NCBI GenBank assembly: GCA_937974625.1
Contig: CALJVJ010000259.1
Coordinates: 1 to 47,453 of the forward strand
Length of the DNA stretch: 47,453 nt
Origin: an uncultured Saprospiraceae bacterium
GTDB lineage: Bacteria > Bacteroidota > Bacteroidia > Chitinophagales > Saprospiraceae
Direction of reading: 5' to 3'
This document shows, piece after piece, positions 8,450-17,613 of this stretch (positions within the stretch are counted from its first letter, which is position 1; the number at the start of each line of letters is the position of its first letter). The translations under genes were made by a program, and so were the position numbers. The notes under the pieces are model-generated. The model was not told the DNA's origin, did no database searches, and worked only from the letters and a program-made list of their open reading frames with translations.

Positions 8450-8971
8450 ATGAAACAGATAACAAAGTTATTTATCTTAGTTTTAGTCATGGGAGCTACT
8501 GCGTTTAGCGCAGATGCACAAAAGTTCGGTTACTTAAACTCTGCCGAAATTTTATCAGGCATGACAGAAGTAAAGCAAGCAGATTCGAGCATGGAGGCTT
8601 TACAAAAGCAATTACAGAAAAAAGGTCAACAAATGGTACAATCTTACCAGACCAAATTACAAGCATTACAGAAAAAAGAACAAGCGGGGGAATTATCTCC
8701 AAAGCAAATTGAAGACGAGGCAACGAAGTTAAGAGGAGAAGAAGAGAAAATTGGCAAATTCCAACAAGACATGGAAAAGCAAATCATGGAAAAGCGAAAT
8801 ACTTTATTACAACCAATTTTTGATAAAGTAAATTCAGCTATTAAGGATGTAGCAAAAGAAAACGGTTATAATTATATATTTGACCGAAATGCACAACAAG
8901 GAAGTACTATTCTTTATGCAGACGAGACACAAGATGTAACTACTTTAGTGAAAACTAAATTGGGCCTATAA
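8450..8971 (+). CDS. OmpH/Skp family periplasmic chaperone, copy 2
   Basis: The protein has 173 residues with a signal peptide at 1-23 (ending AFSADAQ), then FGYLNSAEILSGM, the OmpH opening. A Gln/Lys/Glu-rich coiled coil spans about 45-120, and the C-terminus has the YNYIFDRN motif. It is the same family as its upstream neighbour but clearly diverged, suggesting distinct client or assembly roles rather than a recent duplication. A strong terminator follows at 9015-9054. Confidence 0.9.
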   Translation: MKQITKLFILVLVMGATAFSADAQKFGYLNSAEILSGMTEVKQADSSMEALQKQLQKKGQQMVQSYQTKLQALQKKEQAGELSPKQIEDEATKLRGEEEKIGKFQQDMEKQIMEKRNTLLQPIFDKVNSAIKDVAKENGYNYIFDRNAQQGSTILYADETQDVTTLVKTKLGL

Positions 8972-9014
8972 TTTTCGGTAGTGCACTACTGAAAAATAAG
9001 TTTTAATATATTAC

Positions 9015-9054
9015 GAGTCATTCAGTTGTTAACTGGATGGCTCGTTTTATTTTT
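9015..9054 (+). terminator. Intrinsic terminator after the OmpH pair
   Basis: GAGTCATTCAGTT (9015-9027) pairs over 13 positions (two G-U) with AACTGGATGGCTC (9031-9043) around GTT, and is followed by a T-rich run. A second palindrome around TAGTGCACTA (about 8980-9000) lies just before it. Confidence 0.85.
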
Positions 9055-9106
9055 AGTTAAATCATTATTATTAAATTTAATAAGGAAGTTGTTTAAAAAC
9101 TATTAC

Positions 9107-9631
9107 CTATTTCTTCAAACGATGATAGAGTGGTAGAATAGTGGCACCAAGAATAATCTTGAAAATAGCCCCTTTCCAAAATGGATAAAATCCATATTCC
9201 ATAGCCTTTCCAAATCCATATATATGTGTTAATCTACTGACACCAAAAAAGAGAATAATAATAGTTCCTAGAGTCATGACGAATAGACTTTTAAAAAAAC
9301 TTTTCGTCCAATCTTTTTCGCCTAAATAGCCTACAACATAAGCACTAACAACAAATCCGAATAGGAAACCTCCACTTCCTCCCATTAAAGTCTCTAGCCC
9401 CGCTTTTCCATCCGCAAAAATAGGTAAACCTATTATGCCCAGTAAAACATAAGAAAGAACAGCTATCGTTCCGATACTACGCTTAAAAATATATGCAACC
9501 AACAAAACGGAAAAAGTTTGCCCTGTAATTGGAATATCACTTGCTCCAACAGGAACACTGATAGAAATTTGTGCAAAAAGGGCAATAAATAAAATGGAAA
9601 GTAAAATCTTGAAAAATAATTTATCCATCAA
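9107..9631 (-). CDS. bioY: Biotin transporter BioY (ECF S component)
   Basis: This is a 174-residue hydrophobic protein with about six membrane segments. The N-terminal segment (SVPVGASDIPITGQTFSVLL) is the characteristic BioY substrate-binding loop and helix start. A GGSGGFLFGF motif at about 85-94 is also typical. BioY takes up biotin, alone or with a shared ECF energizing module; no such module is in this window. Translation may start at the first or second Met (9631 or 9628). It lies convergent to the OmpH genes across a terminator. Confidence 0.9.
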   Translation of the reverse strand: MMDKLFFKILLSILFIALFAQISISVPVGASDIPITGQTFSVLLVAYIFKRSIGTIAVLSYVLLGIIGLPIFADGKAGLETLMGGSGGFLFGFVVSAYVVGYLGEKDWTKSFFKSLFVMTLGTIIILFFGVSRLTHIYGFGKAMEYGFYPFWKGAIFKIILGATILPLYHRLKK

Positions 9632-9730
9632 AATGATAGGGCTGAGGTTTAGGTTTATAGTGTATACAAAATAGCCATCGTATTATCTGAATACAATGGC
9701 CATTAAGAAGTATATTTTAGGTTTGTAAAA

Positions 9731-12094
9731 TTAATTTTTTAGTGCTCGTTCTGCACTATCTTGTCTACGTTTCATCCATAACATAAACGACAATAAAAGC
9801 ACGACACCAAAGGCAGCTCCAACTCTTAACCACACTTCTTGCTGTGCTTGAATCCGACTTTCTAAGTAATAAGTGTTGGGTCTATTTGGAGACCCCGTAC
9901 CCATCAAAGCTTCCCAATTGTCTATATCTCCATTATTCAAATTTGGCAATAAAAGATTAAGCGTAAAAGCAGAATCTCTTGGCACTAAGTCGTATTGAAA
10001 TTTATCTACAGAAGCACCTCTATTATCATATAAGCTTAACTTTTCTTTTCTTTTGCTCAAACCAAATCCAAGGTTTCCTTGGAAGTTTGTTTGGTCTGGA
10101 AACTTATTGACAAACTTAGCAGAGTCTTGGCAAATAATCGTTGAAGATTTAGGGCTAAGAATAACTTCGGATAGTCTGTAACTATTTTTATTATCTGCAA
10201 AAATCCAATCTTTCAAATTAACGGATTCATCCGAATGATTATAAATTTCTACCCAGTCCCCTGTTTTTTTGTTATTGCAACTAATTTCATTGAACATTAC
10301 CAGCCCAGCAATAGGATTGACATCTTTTTTGAAAACTGCTCTCAAAGTAGACTCTTTATCTAATAAAGCCATCGTCAATTCTCTCGTACCTTTCTCTACT
10401 TCAATTCCTTCCCAGTGAGAAAATTGATAACCTAATTTGGGGTCAGCTTCGATATGTACAGGGACTTTTTCGAAGTAAACTCCACTAAAGCTTCGATTAG
10501 GTTTGATTTCCAAATTATGATTCAAGCGAATTTTTCCACCTTCTGTACAAGCAAGATTTAGTTTAACGGCCTTTCCAGTATTAAATTTTTCCATCAAATG
10601 CATCCGCATATACTGAGGTCGTTCTTTACCAAAGGTACGCAGCACTTGCACTTGTGCCTCCCATTTTCGCTTGCTCAATCGCCAGCGTTTAAGATGTTTA
10701 GGCATTTCAGGTTTCAACTGACGATAATGTTTATCAATATAAGTCAATACTCTTTGTGGTTGAAAAGAGTAATTCATGTGGTCTGCAAAACGATTGATAA
10801 ATTCTTGGCTAAATTCTTCGTTGTCCAAAAGTTTTCTTAAAATAAAAGTACTCCAAGGTGGATTAGGCCAAGCTGGACCTTCTGGCTCTGTATGAAAATC
10901 CAAACTATTGTGCTTGTAAGCATCCTTTTCATGTAAGCCAAAGCCCCAATCTGTATCATATAAAATCCAGCGCCAACGTCCATCTTCTGTTTGAGGTCGC
11001 CAGTATTTAATATTTCCTCCAGCATCTACATTATCATAAAAAATCTGCGCAATTTTATAATTCATGAAATTATCTACATCCATTTGGGTTTGGATATAAG
11101 CAAAATTTTCAGGCTGACTCAAATCATTATCTTCCAGAAAATCGAGCATTCGCTGATAATGCTTTTTACTGCCTCGTTTTCGAGAAAGTCTATGCTCTAT
11201 TAAATCTAAGCTATCTCTATCATTCCCCCAATGAGATTCTAAAAAGTATCGATTAACTTTTTCTCTAATGTGATAAATCCCCCAATACTTGCCGTTGATA
11301 TAGACATGCGCAGGACGGTCAGCTTGTACTTCCATATCCCAATGCTTCACTAAATCCGTCATAAACGCATCTCGAAAATGCGTCTTCCCCCAATCGCTAC
11401 CAGAATTCCGGAGAACTAAAAATTTATATTTTGCCGGCTGTTTTTTACCAAAAATTTTATGCTTAATTCGTTTCTCCCCGTATTCATTTCTACTCACTAA
11501 AACCATCGATTTTTGAGGGAACAATCGACTCATGCCTCCAAACAATCGAAAACCAGTAGAACTTCTAAACACACATTTTCCATCGGTTTCAAATATTTCC
11601 GTGTTAATGATTTTTTCTGAACGACTCCAAAAGTTAGCCCCTGGTTTTCTCCACAGAGAATCAATCGCATCGGGCCCATTCATAAACAAACCGACTTCTG
11701 GGTCAAATAAAACCCATGGAGAAACACTTAAAGAGACCGTAGGGAAACTATTTGTTTTTTCTTCTAAAAAATAAGTATGCCCATAAATATCACTGTCTTT
11801 CTTTTTCCTATAAGCTTTCGCACGGACAACAGTCGTCGTTTTTATAACGATAGGAAACTCGTATTTTTTTGATTTCTTATTCGGTAATGACCCATCCGTT
11901 GTAAAGTAAATATCTGCTCCAGGAGAACGCAACTCTAGAATTACTTCTTCTTCATAAAAACCACCTTGGTCGGAAAATTCAATTTCTACAGGTATATCTG
12001 CCTTGGGTAGGTTTGGCTGTTGAGCTTGGAGTGGTATCCAAATCAATAGAAAGCAAAGGAATAAAAATGAAAAGTATTTGTTTAACATCGTCAA
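9731..12094 (-). CDS. CotH-kinase family protein with chitobiase-like and lamin-tail domains
   Basis: The protein has 787 residues. A signal peptide at about 1-25 (ending PLQAQ) is followed by a chitobiase-type Ig domain (about 33-105; IYFTTDGSLP). A large CotH domain (about 130-480) has SGSDWGKTHFRDAF, a GKYWGIYHIREK stretch and YDTDWGFG, the residues that build the atypical kinase site. An InlB/Bacteroidales-repeat-like segment at about 510-590 is followed by a lamin-tail domain at about 600-710 (FNEISC, GDWVEIYN). A C-terminal membrane helix (about 755-773) with a basic tail follows. The protein is anchored, with its bulk outside the cytoplasm. Its substrate is unknown. Start could also be the Met two codons in. 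Confidence 0.87.
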   Translation of the reverse strand: MTMLNKYFSFLFLCFLLIWIPLQAQQPNLPKADIPVEIEFSDQGGFYEEEVILELRSPGADIYFTTDGSLPNKKSKKYEFPIVIKTTTVVRAKAYRKKKDSDIYGHTYFLEEKTNSFPTVSLSVSPWVLFDPEVGLFMNGPDAIDSLWRKPGANFWSRSEKIINTEIFETDGKCVFRSSTGFRLFGGMSRLFPQKSMVLVSRNEYGEKRIKHKIFGKKQPAKYKFLVLRNSGSDWGKTHFRDAFMTDLVKHWDMEVQADRPAHVYINGKYWGIYHIREKVNRYFLESHWGNDRDSLDLIEHRLSRKRGSKKHYQRMLDFLEDNDLSQPENFAYIQTQMDVDNFMNYKIAQIFYDNVDAGGNIKYWRPQTEDGRWRWILYDTDWGFGLHEKDAYKHNSLDFHTEPEGPAWPNPPWSTFILRKLLDNEEFSQEFINRFADHMNYSFQPQRVLTYIDKHYRQLKPEMPKHLKRWRLSKRKWEAQVQVLRTFGKERPQYMRMHLMEKFNTGKAVKLNLACTEGGKIRLNHNLEIKPNRSFSGVYFEKVPVHIEADPKLGYQFSHWEGIEVEKGTRELTMALLDKESTLRAVFKKDVNPIAGLVMFNEISCNNKKTGDWVEIYNHSDESVNLKDWIFADNKNSYRLSEVILSPKSSTIICQDSAKFVNKFPDQTNFQGNLGFGLSKRKEKLSLYDNRGASVDKFQYDLVPRDSAFTLNLLLPNLNNGDIDNWEALMGTGSPNRPNTYYLESRIQAQQEVWLRVGAAFGVVLLLSFMLWMKRRQDSAERALKN

Positions 12095-12295
12095 TCTTTG
12101 GTTGTCCGAATAGTCATTTTGTTGACGGAATAGATGGCAACATCTTATTTCCGTTTCTCAAATATAAAAATATAAATTTTTTGCGTCCCATGTAAGATTT
12201 TATTACAAAGGAGTACAAACGATTGATGTTGTATTATAATTAAATCAAATATGAAGCCAATTAAATTTATCCCTTTGGGGTAATGTCAGCTTTCT
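12095..12295. other. Divergent spacer, no gene seen
   Basis: AT-rich sequence between the CotH gene start and the promoter at 12274-12303. A plus-strand open frame here (12013-12195) overlaps the CotH gene and has no protein-like character. Confidence 0.5.
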
Positions 12296-12303
12296 TATCT
12301 TTG
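12274..12303 (+). promoter_or_regulatory. Bacteroidota promoter of the candidate RNA
   Basis: TTTG at 12274-12277, 18 bases, then TATCTTTG at 12296-12303, a full match to TAnnTTTG. Transcription would start near 12309. Confidence 0.65.
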
Positions 12304-12308
12304 CAATC

Positions 12309-12520
12309 AAATAAGGGAAGCCATTCATTAATTAGCTAATAATAGAGTGACGAGGTAGGTAGTTTTCTCACTCATAGTTTATAAAAAAATAAAATGCTCC
12401 GCTAAAATTTTATGGTGTTCTTCTTACAACTACTAAAACAGTTTATAAAAAGAACAGTAAAACAAAGCAAGTAGCTTATTTTTTCATATACGGGGTAGGC
12501 ACTATTTCCGTATTTTTTTT
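12309..12520 (+). ncRNA. Candidate structured RNA or long leader, about 210 nt
   Basis: The segment lies between a consensus promoter and a strong terminator and has no credible reading frame. Foldable parts include GAGTGA/TCACTC around 12344-12372, an ATTAGCTAAT palindrome near 12330, and GTTCTT pairing with AAGAAC (about 12417-12450). The final hairpin is ATACGG/CCGTAT followed by eight T. AGTTTATAAAAA occurs twice. The size is compatible with a 6S-type regulatory RNA, but I cannot match the sequence to any family. It could equally be a terminator-controlled leader of the 54-residue gene beginning 56 bases later. Confidence 0.5.
12488..12520 (+). terminator. Intrinsic terminator of the candidate RNA
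   Basis: ATACGG (12488-12493) pairs with CCGTAT (12508-12513), with an inner TAG/CTA pairing, and runs directly into TTTTTTT. Confidence 0.75.
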
Positions 12521-12575
12521 ACAAAGATAATTAAACAAAGGGTTATTTAAAAATCCTTGGCAAATAAATTTAAAG

Positions 12576-12740
12576 ATGGCATATTCAGGTAGGCGTCGAT
12601 ATAAAAGCAGACGAGAAAAATTAGAAAAAGGGATTAGGAATTGGAAACTGGGAATTTTATTCTTTAGTATTGCGTTGTTACTCTATTTAATCAAAGAGCG
12701 AGTAGCAATATGGGACTGGCTACAAACTTATTTTTATTAA
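12576..12740 (+). CDS. Small single-span membrane protein, 54 residues
   Basis: ATG 12576 opens a 54-codon frame. A strongly basic N-terminus (GRRRYKSRREKLEKG) is followed by one membrane helix at about 25-40 (LGILFFSIALLLYLI) and a short Trp-containing tail. The positive-inside rule puts the N-terminus in the cytoplasm. It sits 39 bases before the DUF6909-like gene and is probably co-transcribed with it. No known family is recognised; the clean basic/hydrophobic partition and context support a real gene. Confidence 0.6.
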   Translation: MAYSGRRRYKSRREKLEKGIRNWKLGILFFSIALLLYLIKERVAIWDWLQTYFY

Positions 12741-12779
12741 TAAAAAAGGAGTATTCTAACTCACAATACGTACAAGTTT

Positions 12780-14474
12780 ATGCAACAACTAAAGCGAACA
12801 AGAGCTCAAGAATCTAGAGAAGCCATACAGCGATTATACATTGCCATGCGGCACCTCTTTATACGAGGAAGTTATAAACCTTTAGGAGTTTCCGGAGAAG
12901 CCATGATTGAAGCGTTGCAAGCGCTACAACCAGAAATATATGGCTCTATCAATGACCCCGAACAAGTAGAATTAGATGGTTTATTATACATTTTTGAACG
13001 ACTCCCGCAAGGCATAGAAGAGTGTAGATATGTTCGATTAATTTCTAGAGAAGGGTTTGAAGATTCTAGTTTTTCGCCAATTATCCCTGCTAAACGAAGA
13101 AGAAACTGTTATAGAATTGATGAAGAACAGATGTTTGTAGAAATGACCAGAGGTCGAAGTGACATCTACGATATCCTAACCCACCTGACTTTTATGTACA
13201 TAGAAGCAGAAAAAATTAGGAACAACAGCTTAAACCATCGAGGAGAAAAAAAACGAGAATGGTTAAGACTAGAAGAAATCGTTTTAAAAGAAGAAGAAAA
13301 AGAAGAAGGATTTAATAAAGATGTTGCTTATACCTATTTAAGTACCTTATTAGGCCGAACCTATAACGATACACTAGATGCTTGCGAAAGGTTTTCTAAA
13401 AGCCCTAAAGTTAATAGTATTTTTCACATTACTTATTGGTTAGGTCGATTATCAATGCAGGAAGAATTTGAAAAAAATGATAGAGAAATTTCTTTTTCTT
13501 CTGCTTTAAGAGAAAAAATTGGTCATCATATTCATGGAGAACTGTGGGCTCAAAACATTAAGTTATTTTTACAAAACCAAAAATTATTAGATCGACCAAT
13601 TCATATCATCAGTGCCAACTTGCATAGTGTTATGAATTCGCTTTATGGTTTTGCTGCTTTAAATGGACATAAAAAAGCAACTTCTTTAGAGCAATTAGCC
13701 AGAACTTTAAGTGCGGCTAAAGGGGAATCTTTACGAAAAAAAGTAGAGCAATTTGCACTAAAAAATGGCATGCATCAATTGGACGATACTAGTGGCACTA
13801 ATATCTCCGTACAAATTTTTGATACCAAAAAAATAAAAGCCAATAGTTTACCACCTGAAATTAAAATAAATGCCGCTTATATCAAGAAGGAACAACCCGT
13901 CATTATTGTAATGGATTATGCCTTTGGAGAACAAGCCTATGAAACGATGGATGAATTACTTAAACCCTACGATTTTGAAGACAAAAAAATAGGCATCAAT
14001 GTCGTTTCCATCGCTATCATGGGTAAGGCAGGAATTTTAAAAGGGGGAAAAGGAGATATTATGATACCCAATGCCCATGTATTTGAGGGCATTTCAGATA
14101 ACTATCCTTTTGAAAATGATTTTACAGTAAAAGAATTTGAGGGAAATGGTTTGAATGTGCTTGGTGGCCCAATGATTACCGTATTAGGCACATCCCTTCA
14201 AAATAGAGATGTTTTTCGTTATTTTTTAAAATCCTCTTGGCAAGCTATCGGATTAGAAATGGAAGGAGCTAATTATCAAAAAGCAATACAAGCGGCATCT
14301 AAAATTCGGAAGAGTATTAGTTCTGAAGTCATTCTTCGCTATGCCTATTATGCCTCTGATAATCCTTTAGAAACAGGAAAAACACTAGCGTCTGGAAGTT
14401 TAGGAATGGATGGTGTAAAACCAACTTATTTAATTACGGAAAAGATTCTAAATCGGATTTTAAAGCCTAAATAA
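12780..14474 (+). CDS. DUF6909-like protein with nucleoside-phosphorylase-like C-terminal domain
   Basis: This is a 564-residue soluble protein. Residues 1-330 form a helical region I can only liken to DUF6909 proteins of Bacteroidota. From about 370 on, the pattern resembles the PNP/UDP phosphorylase or AMP-nucleosidase fold: MGKAGILKGGKGDIMIP at 414-430, GLEMEGA at 491-497 (the conserved Glu that contacts ribose) and ASDNP at 525-529 (the base-site Asp). Catalysis on a nucleoside or nucleotide is plausible but inferred. No signal peptide. A terminator overlaps its stop codon. Confidence 0.65.
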   Translation: MQQLKRTRAQESREAIQRLYIAMRHLFIRGSYKPLGVSGEAMIEALQALQPEIYGSINDPEQVELDGLLYIFERLPQGIEECRYVRLISREGFEDSSFSPIIPAKRRRNCYRIDEEQMFVEMTRGRSDIYDILTHLTFMYIEAEKIRNNSLNHRGEKKREWLRLEEIVLKEEEKEEGFNKDVAYTYLSTLLGRTYNDTLDACERFSKSPKVNSIFHITYWLGRLSMQEEFEKNDREISFSSALREKIGHHIHGELWAQNIKLFLQNQKLLDRPIHIISANLHSVMNSLYGFAALNGHKKATSLEQLARTLSAAKGESLRKKVEQFALKNGMHQLDDTSGTNISVQIFDTKKIKANSLPPEIKINAAYIKKEQPVIIVMDYAFGEQAYETMDELLKPYDFEDKKIGINVVSIAIMGKAGILKGGKGDIMIPNAHVFEGISDNYPFENDFTVKEFEGNGLNVLGGPMITVLGTSLQNRDVFRYFLKSSWQAIGLEMEGANYQKAIQAASKIRKSISSEVILRYAYYASDNPLETGKTLASGSLGMDGVKPTYLITEKILNRILKPK

Positions 14475-14510
14475 TAACGAAAACACAATTTCCGTCTTTT
14501 AGGCCTTTTT
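14462..14510. terminator. Terminator between convergent genes
   Basis: GCCTAAA (14465-14471, overlapping the stop of the upstream gene) pairs with TTTAGGC (14498-14504) and is followed by CTTTTT. An inner ACGAAA/TTTCCGT pairing shortens the loop. It sits between convergent genes. Confidence 0.65.
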
Positions 14511-14518
14511 CGCATTCA

Positions 14519-15643
14519 TTAAGGGCGAATAACCATCAAACGACGGGTAGCGACTGTCTTACCTTTTGCATCAGACAAACTATATAAATAAGTTCCTTTA
14601 CGCAATTTTGAGACATCCAATTTCACCGTCTTAAAACCATTAAGGTTATAATTCTCTTGCATGACGACTACCCCTAAAATATTATAAATCTTCAAAGAAT
14701 AATCAGAAGGCTTTAAGTTAGAAAATTCAAAACGCACATCATTTATAGCCGGATTTGGATAAGCATAAATATCAGGACGTCCATTGGATGTTCTCATAGT
14801 GGAAGATGGGTCTGTAACCGTATAATAAACCATTTCTGGATTAACCCCATTCGGCTTCATATAAGCAACCGCTACTTTAGAGGTCGTTTCATTACTATAA
14901 AAGTGAAAAGACTGGCTGATTTGTTTACCTTGAATTCTAGCGTCATCTACCCCTTCTGTAATATCTTGCCAAGGTAAATTACCAACTTTTATTTCCACTC
15001 GATAAGTTCTTTCTTCAATCACTTTTTCTCTCAACACATCGTAGGTATTATCTGGTAAGGCTAAAGTTCCCCAACCATCAATTTCTTTATTCTGTGTCAA
15101 CAAGCATTTATATCTAACAGAGTCTGGTGTAATCGGCAAAGTGTACAAAATATCTTTCGGCAAATCTTCTATCGCCACTTTAAAGGAAAATGCTCCTTCC
15201 GTTTTCTTTTTTGTACCGTATTTTAATGGGAAATGAACAGTCTCCATCGGTTCGCTATAATAAGTGGTTGTCTGCACACCAATATTCATTGGGTCTAATC
15301 CTACGGTACCTAATAGAAATAAACTATGTCCATCACTTTTGAAAAAACTCTGTACGCCATTAATTTCTTGCATTAAAACTCCAACTGCCGTAAAAGGTGC
15401 TTTCTTTCGTCCTCGTTTCGCTCTCGTAATAGCCACCTTTTGAGTGAACGCTGATTGCAAACTCATCAAATCCCAAGACTGATTTTCACCTGCGCCCAAA
15501 AGAGCCACACTTTCTGGCAAATTATCACTCGCCATCAAAATCGTGTCACCAACTCTAGGTAATACCTCTGAGGTAATTACTGGTTGCCCGATTAGAGAAA
15601 CCGTAGTTAATAAAAAAGTTAAAATGAGTATCAGTCGTTGCAT
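14519..15643 (-). CDS. Secreted protein with T9SS type A sorting domain
   Basis: The protein has 374 residues. The signal peptide ends near residue 19 (VSLIGQ). The middle region is predicted beta-rich with no recognised enzyme motif. The last 80 residues or so form the T9SS C-terminal domain: YPNPAINDVRFEF, then LKIYNILGVVV, and a final KGTYLYSL/GKTVATRRLMV segment. The T9SS exports such proteins across the outer membrane and usually attaches them to the surface. It is followed upstream on the same strand by the ABC exporter and the T9SS plug protein. Confidence 0.85.
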   Translation of the reverse strand: MQRLILILTFLLTTVSLIGQPVITSEVLPRVGDTILMASDNLPESVALLGAGENQSWDLMSLQSAFTQKVAITRAKRGRKKAPFTAVGVLMQEINGVQSFFKSDGHSLFLLGTVGLDPMNIGVQTTTYYSEPMETVHFPLKYGTKKKTEGAFSFKVAIEDLPKDILYTLPITPDSVRYKCLLTQNKEIDGWGTLALPDNTYDVLREKVIEERTYRVEIKVGNLPWQDITEGVDDARIQGKQISQSFHFYSNETTSKVAVAYMKPNGVNPEMVYYTVTDPSSTMRTSNGRPDIYAYPNPAINDVRFEFSNLKPSDYSLKIYNILGVVVMQENYNLNGFKTVKLDVSKLRKGTYLYSLSDAKGKTVATRRLMVIRP

Positions 15644-15765
15644 ATAATAATAGGTTGAAAGGTTTAGAGGTTTAAGGGTTTAGTGGTTAAAAAGCAACGG
15701 TATGAACAATAATAAACCGATTTACCTTTATACCTCTTGGCCTTTATACCTTTTATACCTTCTTT
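15644..15765. repeat. Short degenerate tandem repeats in opposite orientations
   Basis: The left half contains GGTTTA-type units (about 15651-15686: GGTTTAGAGGTTTAAGGG). The right half contains TTTATACCT units (about 15726-15760). On the opposite strand the right half reads AAGGTATAAAGG, close to the left half, so together they form a loose inverted repeat between the exporter stop and the next gene's start. Confidence 0.4.
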
Positions 15766-17583
15766 TTAAACTACTTGAAATTGCACAAATTTTTGGTATT
15801 CTCCTGCTTGTTCCAATAAACTTTGATGGTTTCCTTTTTCGATAATATGGCCATCTTTTAAAACCACAATTTCATCAGCATGCTGAATGGTAGAAAGTCT
15901 ATGTGCAATAATAATCGTCGTCCGATTTTTCATGATTTTTTCTAAAGCATCTTGTACTAGTTTCTCGGATGCAGAATCTAGAGCAGAAGTTGCTTCATCT
16001 AAAATTAAAATGGGTGGATTCCTCAAAATAGCACGTGCGATAGTTAGTCGTTGTCGTTGTCCTCCACTTAATTTATTTCCACGATCGCCAATATTCGTTT
16101 GGTATCCATTTTCGGTTAGGACGATAAAATCGTGTGCATTAGCAATTTTTGCGGCTTTTTCTACATCGGTTTGGGAGCAATTTGGAAGACCAAAGGTAAT
16201 ATTATTAAAAATAGTATCATTGAACAAAATCGGTTCCTGAGAAACTACGCCAAAAAGGCTACGCAAATTGTTCAACTGTAGTTTTTTAATATTTATTCCA
16301 TCAATTAAAATTTGTCCATTATTCGTATCATAAAACCGTAGTAGTAAATCAATTAAGGTTGTTTTTCCAGAACCAGAACTACCAACCATCGCAATCACTT
16401 TTCCTTTTGGGATGGACAAACTGACATCTGTCACCGCTTTTCGTTCTTCGTTAACATAAGAAAAATTGACATTTTGGAAATCAATTCCTTTGCTAAAGAT
16501 ATTAATTTTTTCAGGTTTCTCAACTTCTTTAATAACGGAATTTTCATTTAAAATCTCATCAATCCTATCTACAGCGGCCATACCTTTTTGGATATTATAA
16601 AAAGCATTGGAAAAAGCTTTAGTTGGTTGGCTAACATTAAAGAAAGCAAATAAAAAAGCTAGGAATGTTTCCGCAGACAATTCCCCTGTAAATACTAAGG
16701 CAGAACCGTACCAAAGTAAAATCGCCACCATCGAAACACCTAAAAATTCGGATAAAGGAGAGGATAAATCTCTACGACGCAATAAACGTGTTAGTAAATT
16801 ACTATAATCATCATTTTCTGTTTCGAATTTTTTTGCTTGAGTCTGTTGGGCATTAAAACTTTTTAATACGCGCAAACCTGCCAGATTTTCATCCAACATT
16901 GCTAATAAATCCCCTAAACGCTGCTGTACTTTCGCAGATTTCTTCTTTAAGGTTTTGCCGATTCCTCCAATAATAACCCCTGTAAAAAGCATAAGTCCAA
17001 AAACAAACAAAGTGAGCTGAGGACTTACATAAAGTAAAAAAATCAAACTACCAATAATAACTAGTGGTTCTCTAAATATCGTAACCAAAACATTAAAAAT
17101 ACTGATTTCTACTTCTTGTACATCTGTCGTTACTCTCGCCATTAAATCTCCTTTCCTACGCTCAGAAAACCAGCCTAAATCTAAAGAAAGAACTTTCTCA
17201 AATAACTGTTGTCGAATATCTCTTACCATTCCATTTCTTACCGGAGACATAAAAAAGGCAGCGAGATATCGAAATAAATTTTTAAAAAAGAAAATCAAAA
17301 TAATCCCTATACAGACATAGATAAGAGCTGTTTCTTTTCCGCCTTGATCTATCATTGTACTTAGCTGAAAATTAGTATAGTTTTTAACGCCATCTAAAGT
17401 CCATGAAAAAATCGGTTCTTTTAAAACTGGAGGTTGAACACCAAATAGAATCTGTAAGAAAGGAATAATGGCAGGGGCACTTACGACCGTAAATAAGGCA
17501 GTCAATACGTTACAAAGGCCACTCAAAAAGAGAAGGCCTTTATATTTCTTCGCATATTTTAATAATCGCCAAAAGCGAGCCAT
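15766..17583 (-). CDS. MsbA-like ABC exporter (fused membrane and ATPase domains)
   Basis: The protein has 605 residues. The N-terminal ABC-transporter type-1 membrane domain (about 1-330, six spans) has the coupling region RKGDLMARVTTDVQEV. The ATPase domain has Walker A GSSGSGKT at 401-408, signature LSGGQRQR near 505, Walker B ILILDEATSALD just after, and a switch His in IIIAHRLSTI. It works as a homodimer in the inner membrane. The likely substrate is a lipid or lipid A-type molecule, by similarity to MsbA. The length is normal for the family. It lies 30 bases after the plug-protein gene, suggesting one operon. Confidence 0.9.
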   Translation of the reverse strand: MARFWRLLKYAKKYKGLLFLSGLCNVLTALFTVVSAPAIIPFLQILFGVQPPVLKEPIFSWTLDGVKNYTNFQLSTMIDQGGKETALIYVCIGIILIFFFKNLFRYLAAFFMSPVRNGMVRDIRQQLFEKVLSLDLGWFSERRKGDLMARVTTDVQEVEISIFNVLVTIFREPLVIIGSLIFLLYVSPQLTLFVFGLMLFTGVIIGGIGKTLKKKSAKVQQRLGDLLAMLDENLAGLRVLKSFNAQQTQAKKFETENDDYSNLLTRLLRRRDLSSPLSEFLGVSMVAILLWYGSALVFTGELSAETFLAFLFAFFNVSQPTKAFSNAFYNIQKGMAAVDRIDEILNENSVIKEVEKPEKINIFSKGIDFQNVNFSYVNEERKAVTDVSLSIPKGKVIAMVGSSGSGKTTLIDLLLRFYDTNNGQILIDGINIKKLQLNNLRSLFGVVSQEPILFNDTIFNNITFGLPNCSQTDVEKAAKIANAHDFIVLTENGYQTNIGDRGNKLSGGQRQRLTIARAILRNPPILILDEATSALDSASEKLVQDALEKIMKNRTTIIIAHRLSTIQHADEIVVLKDGHIIEKGNHQSLLEQAGEYQKFVQFQVV

Positions 17584-17613
17584 AAGAAGTGCTTAAAGGG
17601 TCGTGTAAGAATA

